A DNA stretch of 11,815 bases from Deltaproteobacteria bacterium (GCA_013286765.1 JABDFB010000069.1:1-11815); one strand, 5' to 3'. Numbered from the stretch's first letter, positions 1 to 7,505 are shown. Notes: generated by a model not told the origin, from the letters alone. Made by a program: numbers and translations.

Positions 1-161
1 CTGTCGTTCCATCAATTAGGTTTATTGACATTGCAAAATAAGTTAGATATTAAATTATTACTTATGAGTTATATAATATTTAAGTCTTTACGCTGGCAAT
101 TAATAATCTGTAAAGTTGCTATTCTAGTGCTTTTGTCTGTTATGCTGTCGAAAGTTTAGCG

Positions 162-1805
162 ATGGATACAAACTCAAAGCCTATCGGAAACGGTAACTAT
201 TTAAAGTTTACTGAGCTTCGAAAAAAACTGGGATTAGATGAATCAGATTTAAATAGTACGGTTGAAGATCTCGCGAATAAGTTACACGGTAAAGACCGAC
301 AACTCATGGCGCAATTTATAGAAACACTTGAAGATCAAGAAGACAAAGCTAAAATGGCATCTGTCATTGAAAGGCTGTCTTTTGGACCTACAGGCGCTTC
401 TCCCGGTTGTGAGTTTAATAAACGTTCCTTTTTTTCTGATGTAATAAGCTTATTTGAATCAGAAACTGCCAAACGAAGTGAGTCTAGGGCTAAAGAAATG
501 AGACCGTTTGTTCAAAAAATTACTTCGAAAAAAATCATTGATTTATTATATTCTATTAACTTAGAAGAACGTGATTTAGATTTGCGTCCTGAAAAATTGG
601 CCGAAAAACTTGCTGATAAAAATATGGAGCTTATTTTAAATCTCTACCAGGAATTACCTTATTCGTTAAGAAGGTTTGGGCTTGAGAATGCCTTACAGAT
701 TCTTGGAAAGCGGAAGTTAGCGAAGCTAGAGACAGAGGTCTCGGTTGGCACAGCTCAAGAGATGAAAAAGGGTCTGGATGAAACCAATCGTGAAGACTTT
801 GATTTTAGAACTTTGGAAGTTAGCTTGTCCGATAGGATTGATCGTGAAATTATAGAATATATAAATAGTATGAAGATGATCCGCTTAGGTTCAGGAAGTG
901 GAACCCAAGCTTTGGTTCGAAAAGCTGGAATGCCTCAGTGGCTTCGTGCGAAAGAAAACCACAAGGATCTATTCGGATTGATGCAATCTAACATGCCAGC
1001 TACTGGAACTGTTCTTTCAAGATGGGTGAATAGCAACGCGGATTGGAATATCGATGGGTTTGAAATTGCCACTTATTTAAATCCTGTAGATGCAGGGATG
1101 CTTTTTCCTAGGGGAGGAAAAAAATGGAATTATCATAATTTACTCTTTTCTACCCTAGTAGTCCAACCGGACTATTTTCCGATGAGTGGATTAAGTGCAG
1201 ACGAACTTGTTGCTTTGTTCTTATATAGATCAGCCGTAGACTATCCGACCGCACCAGGGGCACCTGGTATTCGCTTGGATCAGGCGATCAACGCGGCCAT
1301 CACTCATGACAACAAGGAGAGTCTTAGTAACTTTGAGCCAATAATCAAATCGGTAAGATCAGCTTTAACGAAGTTACCCGACGGTAAAGGGATATTTTAC
1401 CAAAGTACAACCTTTTCCAAAGAGGAACTTGAGAACTTTCGGAAAAAGCTTAAAGACAAAACGAATCTAACTTTTGCTGCCTTTACTCTAGTTTCGAAAA
1501 GTGAGGCGTTAGAGACGGGATATTCTCACCAGTATCGTTTTTTAGGTAGGCACGCAAAAGATCTCAGTTCCTATGGATTCTCCAAAGGAACTTATGGAAC
1601 TGTTTTTGCTCCGGATGCTCGGTTCAAGGTTATTGGCGTTCAGACTCAGACATTTAAATCGAAACCAGATCAGGTTAGAATCACTTTAGAAGAAGAAGCC
1701 TTGAAAGAAGATCTTATACACGAAGTAATGTACCAACCAGAACCGGTGGATATTGAGGGGCCCCTTCCAAAAGATCCGACCCATAAACTACATCGTTATC
1801 ATTAA
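162..1805 (+). CDS. Protein with C-terminal ADP-ribosyltransferase-like domain, probably catalytically degenerate
   Basis: 547 residues with no signal peptide or membrane segment. The N-terminal part is helical and charged and contains a diverged internal duplication (residues 23-72 against 132-181). The middle (about 240-340) is unrecognised. Residues about 345-512 follow the order of an ARTC-type (R-S-E) ADP-ribosyltransferase: a helical lead-in (SADELVALFLYRSAVD, then LDQAINAAI, then ALTKLP), a strand GIFYQS where YRG is usual, an FTLVSKS segment where FxSTS is usual, then GTYGTVFAPDARFKV where ExEVLxPPxxxFxV is usual, and a closing VRITLEE strand. At the three key sites I read Gln414 for Arg, S445 near the Ser motif, and Gly479 for the catalytic Glu. 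Such enzymes transfer ADP-ribose from NAD to proteins; this one may be an inactive descendant or work differently. The ATG lacks an obvious Shine-Dalgarno site. The fold is inferred from motif order only. Confidence 0.6.
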   Translation: MDTNSKPIGNGNYLKFTELRKKLGLDESDLNSTVEDLANKLHGKDRQLMAQFIETLEDQEDKAKMASVIERLSFGPTGASPGCEFNKRSFFSDVISLFESETAKRSESRAKEMRPFVQKITSKKIIDLLYSINLEERDLDLRPEKLAEKLADKNMELILNLYQELPYSLRRFGLENALQILGKRKLAKLETEVSVGTAQEMKKGLDETNREDFDFRTLEVSLSDRIDREIIEYINSMKMIRLGSGSGTQALVRKAGMPQWLRAKENHKDLFGLMQSNMPATGTVLSRWVNSNADWNIDGFEIATYLNPVDAGMLFPRGGKKWNYHNLLFSTLVVQPDYFPMSGLSADELVALFLYRSAVDYPTAPGAPGIRLDQAINAAITHDNKESLSNFEPIIKSVRSALTKLPDGKGIFYQSTTFSKEELENFRKKLKDKTNLTFAAFTLVSKSEALETGYSHQYRFLGRHAKDLSSYGFSKGTYGTVFAPDARFKVIGVQTQTFKSKPDQVRITLEEEALKEDLIHEVMYQPEPVDIEGPLPKDPTHKLHRYH

Positions 1806-1862
1806 TAATTATAGTAAATCAGTTTATTTAAAGCTGTTTGGTGGACCGTATCTCTAAATTAG

Positions 1863-1891
1863 TTGACATGTAAGTTGTTAGATTATATCTA
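1863..1891 (+). promoter_or_regulatory. Putative sigma70-type promoter very close to the start codon
   Basis: A perfect -35 hexamer TTGACA lies at 1863-1868. A 17-nt spacer leads to TATCTA at 1886-1891 (3 of 6 matches); TATATC at 1884-1889 fits better (4 of 6) but with a 15-nt spacer. Either choice places transcription start within a few bases of the ATG at 1899, so the mRNA could be leaderless. There is no Shine-Dalgarno sequence before this ATG, which agrees. The weak -10 keeps confidence moderate. Confidence 0.4.
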
Positions 1892-1893
1892 AC
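1877..1893. repeat. Short inverted repeat overlapping the promoter -10 region
   Basis: GTTAGA and TCTAAC form perfect 6-bp arms around a 5-bp centre, ending 5 nt before the ATG at 1899. The position over the putative -10 element would suit an operator for a small dimeric regulator, or a weak hairpin at the start codon. Six-base arms in AT-rich DNA can arise by chance. Confidence 0.3.
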
Positions 1894-1898
1894 TCAAC

Positions 1899-3551
1899 AT
1901 GAAAAAAGTTCTTCAAATTATGTTTACTTTTATTTTTATTACCATAGGCTTAAATTCGTCATTAACATATGCCTCTGATACTGAAACATTGGCGTCTGAA
2001 TCCGAAGGAGCTCCGGCTGCTGCAGATGTCGAAAACATTCGCCGAGAATTCTGCGAGAATTGCGGGCCTACGGCAAAGCGGGGAGGGGGTCGGTGCGAGA
2101 AGTGCAATACCTATTATTGCAGCAGTGAATGTCAAAAGGCAGACTGGCAGAAAGGTCATCGCCAACTCTGTCAAGCTATAGTCAATTATCGGGCACGCCG
2201 TGCGAATGAAAAAAATCAGAATCAACCTGAGGCAACGGCTCAGGTGAATAGCCAGTCAGAGGTAAAAGAAGGTGAGTCTCAAACACCAAGTAGACCCTGC
2301 GCCAAATGCAATGGCGACGGAGCGACGAAGAAATGTTCCAAGTGTAAAAAAGTGTTTTACTGCTCTAGAGACCACCAAGTCGCGGACTGGCCCACTCATA
2401 AACTGCTTTGCGGTAAAGACTCGAATGCAGTCCCTGCCGGAGAGCCTAGAGGCGAAGCTGCTCAAGCCTCATTGCCGATTTCTCAGCTTAGCTCAGAGGA
2501 AAAAACGCTCCCGTCAAATCAGCTTGTACTTCTTGAGTCCCATCCTGAACCTAGATATCGAAAGGTTCAGCCTATTCAATTTCAATTTCAGATGGGAACC
2601 AATGCTATTTCGAATCGAGAACAGATTGCTACAGTAGATAAAGACACTAAAAATAATAAATATATATTGTCAATTTTTGACATGAATAGACTTCAAAGTA
2701 GACTCCGAAATTTGGATCCGGCTCAATCTTGTGGGACGGAATATAAGGCCCCTATGGACACGAAGCCCAAAGCATTAGTCTGGACGGCGGGAGATGATCC
2801 ACGACTTTTGGTGATGCAAGGACATCAAATACTTAGTTGCAAGAGCAAAGATAACGGGTTTAAATCAGAATTCAGAATAGTTTTTGATCCTACCTTGGAA
2901 GCTTCTCATGTCTTGGCCGCAAATCCTGTCTACCCGAACCAAGTTCTCGTCGGAACTACCAATAGGGAAATCCTCCTCTACGATCTAGAAACAGGCAACA
3001 CAAAAAATAGGATTATTCATCCGCAAGAAGTTGGCAGTGCAATCTGGTCTCCTGGTAACCCCTACAATTTTGGTGTAATCGCGGGTGATCAGTATTTTCA
3101 ATATGACACGCGACAAGAATTAAAGCGGATCTATGATTTGAAGTTAAGATCAGCGCGTGACGGTATTCTTTCGCAGGCTTTTGGCCCAAAAGGCAATCAC
3201 GATATCTTTCTGGGATATAAGAACGGAGAAATCTCTCGATTTGATCTCACAGCCATGAAACCAGTGGAGTACCAAAAAGACCTATGTCTCGGGGAAGTTC
3301 GTTCATTGTTATACAACGGTAGGACTGAAAGACTTGTAGCCTCGGGGACGGGTAATATTTCCGTCTGGCAACTGAGTCCTTGGGTGAGTTCTCGAGCAGA
3401 AAGGAACTCAGGGCATATCGCCCACCTTTGGAGCCCTTTCAAAAGCAATCATTCGATTGAAACGGAAGCCCACTGGGTCGGAAATGACGAGCTCCTTTCC
3501 TTTAGCTCCGATGGCCACCTTCATTATTTCTCAGACTGGAAGTCCCGGTAG
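1899..3551 (+). CDS. Exported protein with two MYND-type zinc fingers and a WD40-like beta-propeller
   Basis: 550 residues. Lys-Lys followed by a hydrophobic stretch and cleavage near Ala25-Ser26 (TYA|SDT) gives a Sec signal peptide. Two MYND fingers follow: C52, C55, C66, C69, C74, C78, H87, C91 and C134, C137, C146, C149, C155, H159, H167, C171. Both match the C-x2-C...C-x2-C-x4/5-C-x3-C/H...H-x3-C spacing, with the usual Trp shortly before the His. A Gln/Ser/Glu-rich linker (about 175-225) leads to repeated strands resembling WD40 blades, for example 336-366, 377-404, 421-450 and 465-492, the last ending ISVWQL. MYND fingers bind Pro-rich peptides in eukaryotic regulators, and propellers are interaction platforms, so a host-directed binding protein is a fair inference; no catalytic site is visible. 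It converges on the next gene with 56 nt between stops. Confidence 0.85.
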   Translation: MKKVLQIMFTFIFITIGLNSSLTYASDTETLASESEGAPAAADVENIRREFCENCGPTAKRGGGRCEKCNTYYCSSECQKADWQKGHRQLCQAIVNYRARRANEKNQNQPEATAQVNSQSEVKEGESQTPSRPCAKCNGDGATKKCSKCKKVFYCSRDHQVADWPTHKLLCGKDSNAVPAGEPRGEAAQASLPISQLSSEEKTLPSNQLVLLESHPEPRYRKVQPIQFQFQMGTNAISNREQIATVDKDTKNNKYILSIFDMNRLQSRLRNLDPAQSCGTEYKAPMDTKPKALVWTAGDDPRLLVMQGHQILSCKSKDNGFKSEFRIVFDPTLEASHVLAANPVYPNQVLVGTTNREILLYDLETGNTKNRIIHPQEVGSAIWSPGNPYNFGVIAGDQYFQYDTRQELKRIYDLKLRSARDGILSQAFGPKGNHDIFLGYKNGEISRFDLTAMKPVEYQKDLCLGEVRSLLYNGRTERLVASGTGNISVWQLSPWVSSRAERNSGHIAHLWSPFKSNHSIETEAHWVGNDELLSFSSDGHLHYFSDWKSR

Positions 3552-3607
3552 CCCAAGACATGTGACTCCGCCATCGAACGATGTTAAATCAACCCCGAAC
3601 TTTCGAA

Positions 3608-4543
3608 CTACTTTTTTCCAGTCGAGTCTGGGGACTCGCAGGATCGCGCCGGCTCCATCGATTTATTAGTCGAAGAAAGTTGGGCCAGATTCAAAAGTAA
3701 TTCTAGCTGCCCTGTGGATTGCGATAGAAGTTTTCTTTCGATAATTACGGCCCCAAGCATGCTCTTTATATGTGTCGGGTCGCCATGAAGCCCACCATGA
3801 AGATGTACATATACCATTCGTTCTCCCAGGGTGATTTTAAGCCAACGAAAAGTATCCGTGCTATGAGCTACTTCTACTTTAATCCCGTCGCCTTTAAAAT
3901 GGTCGAGAAAGGGCAAATGTCGAAAGCCTATTATTCCTCTGACAACTTGAAGGTCTTTATTCTTTGAAACAAAATCCATAAAGGTTTCGGCAGAAATTAA
4001 ATTTGAGTACTCTATGCCTCTATTTAGAAGATCGCTAGTTGAGCCTATCTCAGATGAGAGCTTCTCCATTTTCTTAGCATCAATATTTTTAACCCAATCA
4101 GGTTTCTTAAGTAGTTTGTCTTCTTCCATTCTGGAGTATGTAGTCGCTATCCAATCATTCACGAATTCGTCTTTGTTAGTAAAGCGTGTGCCAAAAAACT
4201 TAAATTCAACAACAGCAAATTCTTTTTGTTCTTCTTCTGACAGTTCTTTTCCTTTTCTCCACTTACCTAGAATGAATCGCTTATGAAATTCGTAATTAAA
4301 ACTGTGAATGATATCGAAATAGGAAGCCCCGATTTCCTTCGCCGCTAAAATTGCGATTGGAATTTCTGTGAACTCAGCATCATGACTTCCACAGCCCTCA
4401 ATTAGAAAGGCGTAAGCTTTATTTGAACCAGGCGTATAAGACTTTACTGGGGCAACATTGGTATCCTCAGATTTAGATTCCTCCATTCCATATGCATTTC
4501 CAAGGGAAAAACAAACTGCCAATAAAACAAGAAACCGGGTCAT
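3608..4543 (-). CDS. Exported protein of unknown function with a His-rich motif
   Basis: I do not recognise the family. I chose the ATG at 4543 (311 residues) over the in-frame ATG at 4561, because AAGGA sits 7 nt upstream of it and the product then starts directly with a signal peptide: Thr-Arg, a hydrophobic core and cleavage near NAYG|MEE. The mature protein is mixed alpha/beta, with GCGSHDAEF near residues 50-58, a Lys/Glu-rich middle, and a C-terminal block VHLHGGLHGDPTH (His247, 249, 253 and 258) that could bind metal or form an active site, though neither is shown. The C-terminal tail is Ser-rich and polar. It converges with the MYND/propeller gene; its upstream side faces the 1-kb region of gene debris. 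Confidence 0.7.
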   Translation of the reverse strand: MTRFLVLLAVCFSLGNAYGMEESKSEDTNVAPVKSYTPGSNKAYAFLIEGCGSHDAEFTEIPIAILAAKEIGASYFDIIHSFNYEFHKRFILGKWRKGKELSEEEQKEFAVVEFKFFGTRFTNKDEFVNDWIATTYSRMEEDKLLKKPDWVKNIDAKKMEKLSSEIGSTSDLLNRGIEYSNLISAETFMDFVSKNKDLQVVRGIIGFRHLPFLDHFKGDGIKVEVAHSTDTFRWLKITLGERMVYVHLHGGLHGDPTHIKSMLGAVIIERKLLSQSTGQLELLLNLAQLSSTNKSMEPARSCESPDSTGKK

Positions 4544-4550
4544 AATCGTA

Positions 4551-4555
4551 TCCTT
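4551..4555 (-). promoter_or_regulatory. Ribosome binding site fixing the start of the His-rich exported protein
   Basis: AAGGA on the minus strand ends 7 nt before the ATG at 4543. It lies inside the longer reading frame that starts at 4561, so it supports the shorter start, which also places the signal peptide at the N-terminus. Confidence 0.6.
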
Positions 4556-4771
4556 ATACACTAAAGATAAATATTAAATAGTGATGGACGTAACTTAGCT
4601 CATTGCATTAAGATGAACAACTAAAATACCGAGTGAGGTACTTTCCTCAGTTAATTCATAATATTTAAATTATTAAAGTTGATTATTCTGTGGGTCGAGA
4701 CATGGTTGTACATTCTGCGGGGCGATGGATCCCAAACTGCCTACAGTGCCCCCTCTTTTTTCATGACTATT

Positions 4772-4819
4772 TACATCGCACTACTAGAAACTGTCTACAG
4801 CAGTGAGCGGAGATATTTC
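4772..4819 (+). mobile_element. Degraded end of an IS3-family element
   Basis: This stretch aligns with the orfA-side end of the intact element at 6595-7954 read on the minus strand: terminal repeat, then ACTGTYTACAGCAG, TGAGCGGAGA and YATTTCA. By eye about 15 of 20 terminal-repeat bases and most of the following 28 bases agree. Similarity stops abruptly near 4820, just before the nuclease remnant. A second weak match (AAACTGCCTACAG, then AGTGCCCCCT) occurs at 4734-4753 and may be debris from another end. Without a transposase here it is a solo remnant. Confidence 0.65.
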
Positions 4820-4829
4820 AGCAGTCGGA

Positions 4830-5248
4830 TGGGAGGTATTTTACATTAACTCTGCGGTAGAGCATGGTTGGAGCCGTAATATTCTAGCTATACAGCTTGA
4901 AAAGAAGCTTTTTAAGCGCCAGGGAAAAGCAATTACAAATTTCAAATGAACTTTTACCTATCAGCAGTTGATGCCCAGGTAAAACATGTTGATGATGCTC
5001 CAAGTATTGGAATCATACTTTGCCGTAAGAAAAATAACATCGTTGTCGAATAGGCTCTTAAGGACGCGAAGAAAGCGATTGGAATTTCTGCATTCAAACT
5101 AACCCAAGTTCTACCTGAAAGTCTAAAGAGTAGTCTGCCGACTATCGAGCAATTTGAATCGGAGCTTGAAGGTGATATTAAGTCGGAGATAAAAAAGCGA
5201 ACTTCAAAATCTGAGAAGAAGGCGTCGGCCAGGAAGAAGCGCAAGTAA
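4830..5248 (+). pseudogene. DUF1016/YhcG-family PDDEXK nuclease pseudogene, core deleted
   Basis: Two fragments of one family lie in different frames. The first (4830-4946) translates to WEVFYINSAVEHGWSRNIL and then LFKRQGKAITNF, typical of the DUF1016 N-terminal domain. It hits TGA at 4947. The second (4946-5248) reads NFYLSAVDAQVKH, then PSIGIILC, LPESLKSSLPTIEQFESEL and a Lys/Arg-rich tail, typical of the C-terminal part. From remembered relatives, roughly 80-100 residues that normally lie between them, including the D...ExK catalytic segment, are gone. A TAG at 5051-5053 also replaces the Tyr expected in VVEYAL. The N-terminus is missing too, where the insertion sequence remnant begins. 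Functional relatives are associated with restriction-modification and other defence loci; no partner gene is present here. The copy is dead. Confidence 0.85.
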
Positions 5249-5602
5249 GAAGGTCGTTTCTCAGCTATAAAGTGTATTGATTACGATTTGATCACCAAGG
5301 ATTAACGCCTTCCAAATTGGACTGATTGCTCTTATTAAACTAAAAAAATTGATAAAATGTCTCCAATATTTAGCAGAGTTTTGCTCGCTAATTTTCGAAG
5401 TTATTTCCTTAAAATCAGTAAATAAAATGGCTCTCAAAATCCGAAAAATGCCCGGTGTTGCTGTTACCGGAAAGTCATGTCAGCTTATACTGTCGAAACT
5501 ATTACTTAATTTTTTAATTATCTACAACCGGTATAAATACCTTGTTTTAAAACGTACGGAGGGATATAGTTGTCGTCATTTATTGGGAGTAATTAAAGTA
5601 AT
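5249..5602. other. Intergenic region, AT-rich
   Basis: It lies between the nuclease pseudogene and the next exported protein gene. Apart from the putative promoter near its right end I see no gene. An 85-codon reading frame (5349-5606) has no Shine-Dalgarno site, no recognisable domain and random-looking composition. Confidence 0.5.
5542..5570 (+). promoter_or_regulatory. Putative sigma70-type promoter
   Basis: TTGTTT at 5542-5547, a 17-nt spacer and TATAGT at 5565-5570 (5 of 6 matches to TATAAT). Start of transcription near 5577 would give a leader of about 26 nt to the ATG at 5603, containing GGGAG at 5585-5589, a rather distant (13 nt) ribosome binding site. Confidence 0.45.
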
Positions 5603-6457
5603 ATGAAGAATCGATTAGTATTAAGTATTGTGATTATGTTGATTGCTACGGAATCCTGGGCCATGGACCAAAATTCAGACAAACCATCAAATTTAGAGAA
5701 ACAGAAAGCTTCAACGGAGTTAGAAACTAAAAAAGAGAAGCTGTGGTGGGAAAACCTCACTGACTTTGCTCCACTAAGTATATTGCAACACCAGTTAGAA
5801 AAGGACTGTTCAAATTTCCTAATTAAACCACTTCAAAACTTAGTCATTGAATACGTCGGCCCTTTTCCCGATGGCATTGAAGTTGTAGAGGTTAAAGGAA
5901 CACCAAAGAAGGATTCGCGCGATCTTTTTGAAGACGTAACAGTGATCCTAAAGAGTGGTATTCCATTTTGGCGAGTCAACGGGCAATTTCGTTTTTTCCT
6001 TTTAACAGGAATGGGAACTCTAGAACAACAGAAGCTCGCATTCATGCCGCAACTCGAAAACTTGGGATATAGTGACTCAGATATTCAAAATTTATATAAA
6101 AATCTATTTCAAGAAGATGGCGAAGAAACTGAAGAACAAAAGCAGGTTCGAGAAGCTTGGTTCCAGTTGGCAAGGAAATGGGGAACGAAACACGAAGCGC
6201 AATTCGAAATGGTTGATGGCATAAATCGGGCGACTTGGTACCAGAACACGGCCCCTGTTGGGTCCTGGCATCTACCCTCGGATTTCCAAGATAAATGGAC
6301 TCGTTTGCTAGGGTTTCCGCATCCGCGGTCGGCTCACACATTCTTACTCAGTGGGGGCGATGGCTACATCGCCGGCTTTCGCCAGGACTACGCAATTAAC
6401 CAGGGTGCGTTGTTGGTGGCCGCGCCGCGTGGTAAGGGTAAGGGTAAGGGTAATTAG
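5603..6457 (+). CDS. Exported protein of unknown function with a Gly-Lys repeat tail
   Basis: 284 residues, family not recognised. MKNR followed by a hydrophobic core and cleavage near ESWA|MDQ gives a Sec signal peptide. The mature N-terminus is polar and Lys/Glu-rich. It is followed by an amphipathic segment (residues about 55-90), a strand-rich part (about 92-135), an acidic loop EDGEETEEQKQ, and an aromatic-rich C-terminal half with PVGSWHLPSDF and GGDGYIAGFRQDY. It ends in KGKGKGKGN, a basic tail encoded by a 6-bp tandem repeat. The start is supported by the signal peptide and by a promoter just upstream. A strong hairpin follows the stop. No catalytic motif is evident. Confidence 0.7.
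   Translation: MKNRLVLSIVIMLIATESWAMDQNSDKPSNLEKQKASTELETKKEKLWWENLTDFAPLSILQHQLEKDCSNFLIKPLQNLVIEYVGPFPDGIEVVEVKGTPKKDSRDLFEDVTVILKSGIPFWRVNGQFRFFLLTGMGTLEQQKLAFMPQLENLGYSDSDIQNLYKNLFQEDGEETEEQKQVREAWFQLARKWGTKHEAQFEMVDGINRATWYQNTAPVGSWHLPSDFQDKWTRLLGFPHPRSAHTFLLSGGDGYIAGFRQDYAINQGALLVAAPRGKGKGKGN
6431..6454 (+). repeat. Hexanucleotide tandem repeat at the 3' end of a gene
   Basis: GGTAAG occurs three times in a row followed by GGTAAT, encoding Gly-Lys three times and Gly-Asn, directly before the TAG stop. The unit is a multiple of three, so copy-number change would lengthen or shorten the basic tail without a frameshift. Confidence 0.9.
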
Positions 6458-6471
6458 ATTATTGGATAATT

Positions 6472-6491
6472 GTGAGCCCGTTAGGGCTCAC
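6472..6491 (+). terminator. Strong hairpin after the Gly-Lys-tail gene, lacking a T-tract
   Basis: GTGAGCCC and GGGCTCAC form a perfect 8-bp, GC-rich stem with a GTTA loop, 14 nt past the stop codon. The position and stem suit a transcription terminator, but CCGTAATTC rather than a T-run follows, so intrinsic termination would be weak. It could instead protect the 3' end of the mRNA. Confidence 0.5.
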
Positions 6492-6594
6492 CCGTAATTC
6501 ATGGCTAGGACTAGGCATCTTCCACTATACGCGTCCATTTATGTTTTTGTACGAGAGCTGTATCGGGTGAAAATCAAGTTACCAAAGGCATTGA

Positions 6595-6614
6595 TGTAGT
6601 GCACCCCTAAAAAC
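6595..6614 (+). repeat. Left terminal inverted repeat of the IS3-family element
   Basis: TGTAGTGCACCCCTAAAAAC. It matches the right terminal repeat at 17 of 20 positions and lies 10 bp from the orfB stop. Confidence 0.75.
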
Positions 6615-6624
6615 AAGACAAAAA

Positions 6625-7452
6625 TCAGGCAGCAGGGGGGAGACTTAAGGTTAGATTTCGCTCATAAAATCGTTGTGGGGTTTCATATTTAAGCGTCTGA
6701 TGAGGCCGTTCCTGATTGTACCTACTAATCCAGGCATCTACATCAGTCTTTGCCTCAGCAAAATTCCTAAACTGTTTTTGCCATACGCATTCCTCCTTTA
6801 AACTTCTAAAAAATCTTTCCACCACTGAATTCCCCTTCGGAGTATTGACCATGGTTCGGGTGTGGGTAATTCCCAGTCTCCTGAGTTCGTGTCTAAAATC
6901 TTTGGCGCCATAGTGGCACCCATTATCAGATCGCAGCTCAAGAGACTCGGTAGGTCGTTTAGAGGCTGCATCAGCAAGGGCCATAACTGCCCCTAAAGCA
7001 CTGCAGCTTTGGCTAAAGTGGTATCCTAAGAGTGTTTTATCGTAGTGATCAATTACAGCCTGTAAGTAACCCCAACCGTCTTCTCCGCACCAGATATAGG
7101 TCATGTCAATTCCCCAGAGCTCATTAGATCGTGAAGCCTCTGTACGATGAGAAAAAGGAATTCCTCTAAATAGTTTTTTATGACTATGAGAGGGAGGCAT
7201 CACTAACTTGTTCTGTTTCATAATTCGATAGACGCGTTTACGATTTATTAAAAGACCTCTTTGGTACTGCAAAATGGCTGTAATTTTACGATATCCATAA
7301 AAAGGATATTGCTTCACCAGTTCTTCTATCAGCTTAAGGATCTCCAGATCACCTGGCTGATTTATTTCTTTCTCCATTTCTAATTCCTTTGTCTTTTTGA
7401 GCGCATAAACCCGTTGCCGTGAGATCCCAAGCACAGAAGCAAGGGTTCTCAC
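6625..7452 (-). CDS. IS3-family transposase OrfB (DDE integrase core)
   Basis: 275 residues from a GTG at 7452, but the frame is open back to the A7 slip site, so the working protein is probably a fused OrfAB of about 411 residues. A helix-turn-helix (SVRTLASVLGISRQRVYALK) is followed by the HTH_21-like segment YPFYGYRKITAIL and RKRVYRIMKQNKLV, then the rve catalytic core. The three acidic catalytic residues are present in context: WGIDMTYIW, ELRSDNGCHYG and NSVVERFFRSLKEE, with the usual K at +7 after the Glu and a closing YNQERPHQTL. OrfAB cuts the element's ends and joins them. No internal stop or frameshift is seen, so the enzyme may be active. Confidence 0.95.
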   Translation of the reverse strand: MRTLASVLGISRQRVYALKKTKELEMEKEINQPGDLEILKLIEELVKQYPFYGYRKITAILQYQRGLLINRKRVYRIMKQNKLVMPPSHSHKKLFRGIPFSHRTEASRSNELWGIDMTYIWCGEDGWGYLQAVIDHYDKTLLGYHFSQSCSALGAVMALADAASKRPTESLELRSDNGCHYGAKDFRHELRRLGITHTRTMVNTPKGNSVVERFFRSLKEECVWQKQFRNFAEAKTDVDAWISRYNQERPHQTLKYETPQRFYERNLTLSLPPAA

Positions 7453-7505
7453 GGAATACTGGTCTTTATATTTTTCTACGATTTCTTGAGATTTATTCTG
7501 GATCG

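Noticed and set aside
1..161. AT-rich leader before the first gene
   Set aside because: TATGCT at 141-146 and TTGCTA at 116-121 are 19 bp apart and match poorly, so no promoter is called; no RNA gene or other feature is seen.
3623..3638. CGAGTC-TGGG-GACTCG hairpin between the convergent genes
   Set aside because: It lies within the coding end of the minus-strand gene and is not followed by a T-run on either strand, so I do not call it a terminator.
4353..5090. 16-bp direct repeat GCGATTGGAATTTCTG at 4353-4368 and 5075-5090
   Set aside because: The surrounding sequence does not match, and the copies lie in unrelated contexts (antisense of a gene; nuclease remnant). Chance is plausible for an isolated 16-mer.
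4954..5244. 96-codon minus-strand frame opposite the nuclease remnant
   Set aside because: It is the antisense shadow of the DUF1016 C-terminal fragment, which has clear family similarity on the plus strand.
5349..5606. 85-codon plus-strand reading frame overlapping the next gene's ATG as ATGA
   Set aside because: No Shine-Dalgarno site, no domain, AT-driven composition, and a promoter for the next gene lies inside it. The ATGA overlap is probably chance.
5768..5860. F-box-like look of residues about 56-86 in the Gly-Lys-tail protein
   Set aside because: Only a loose Leu/Pro pattern is visible; the conserved F-box spacing is not convincing.
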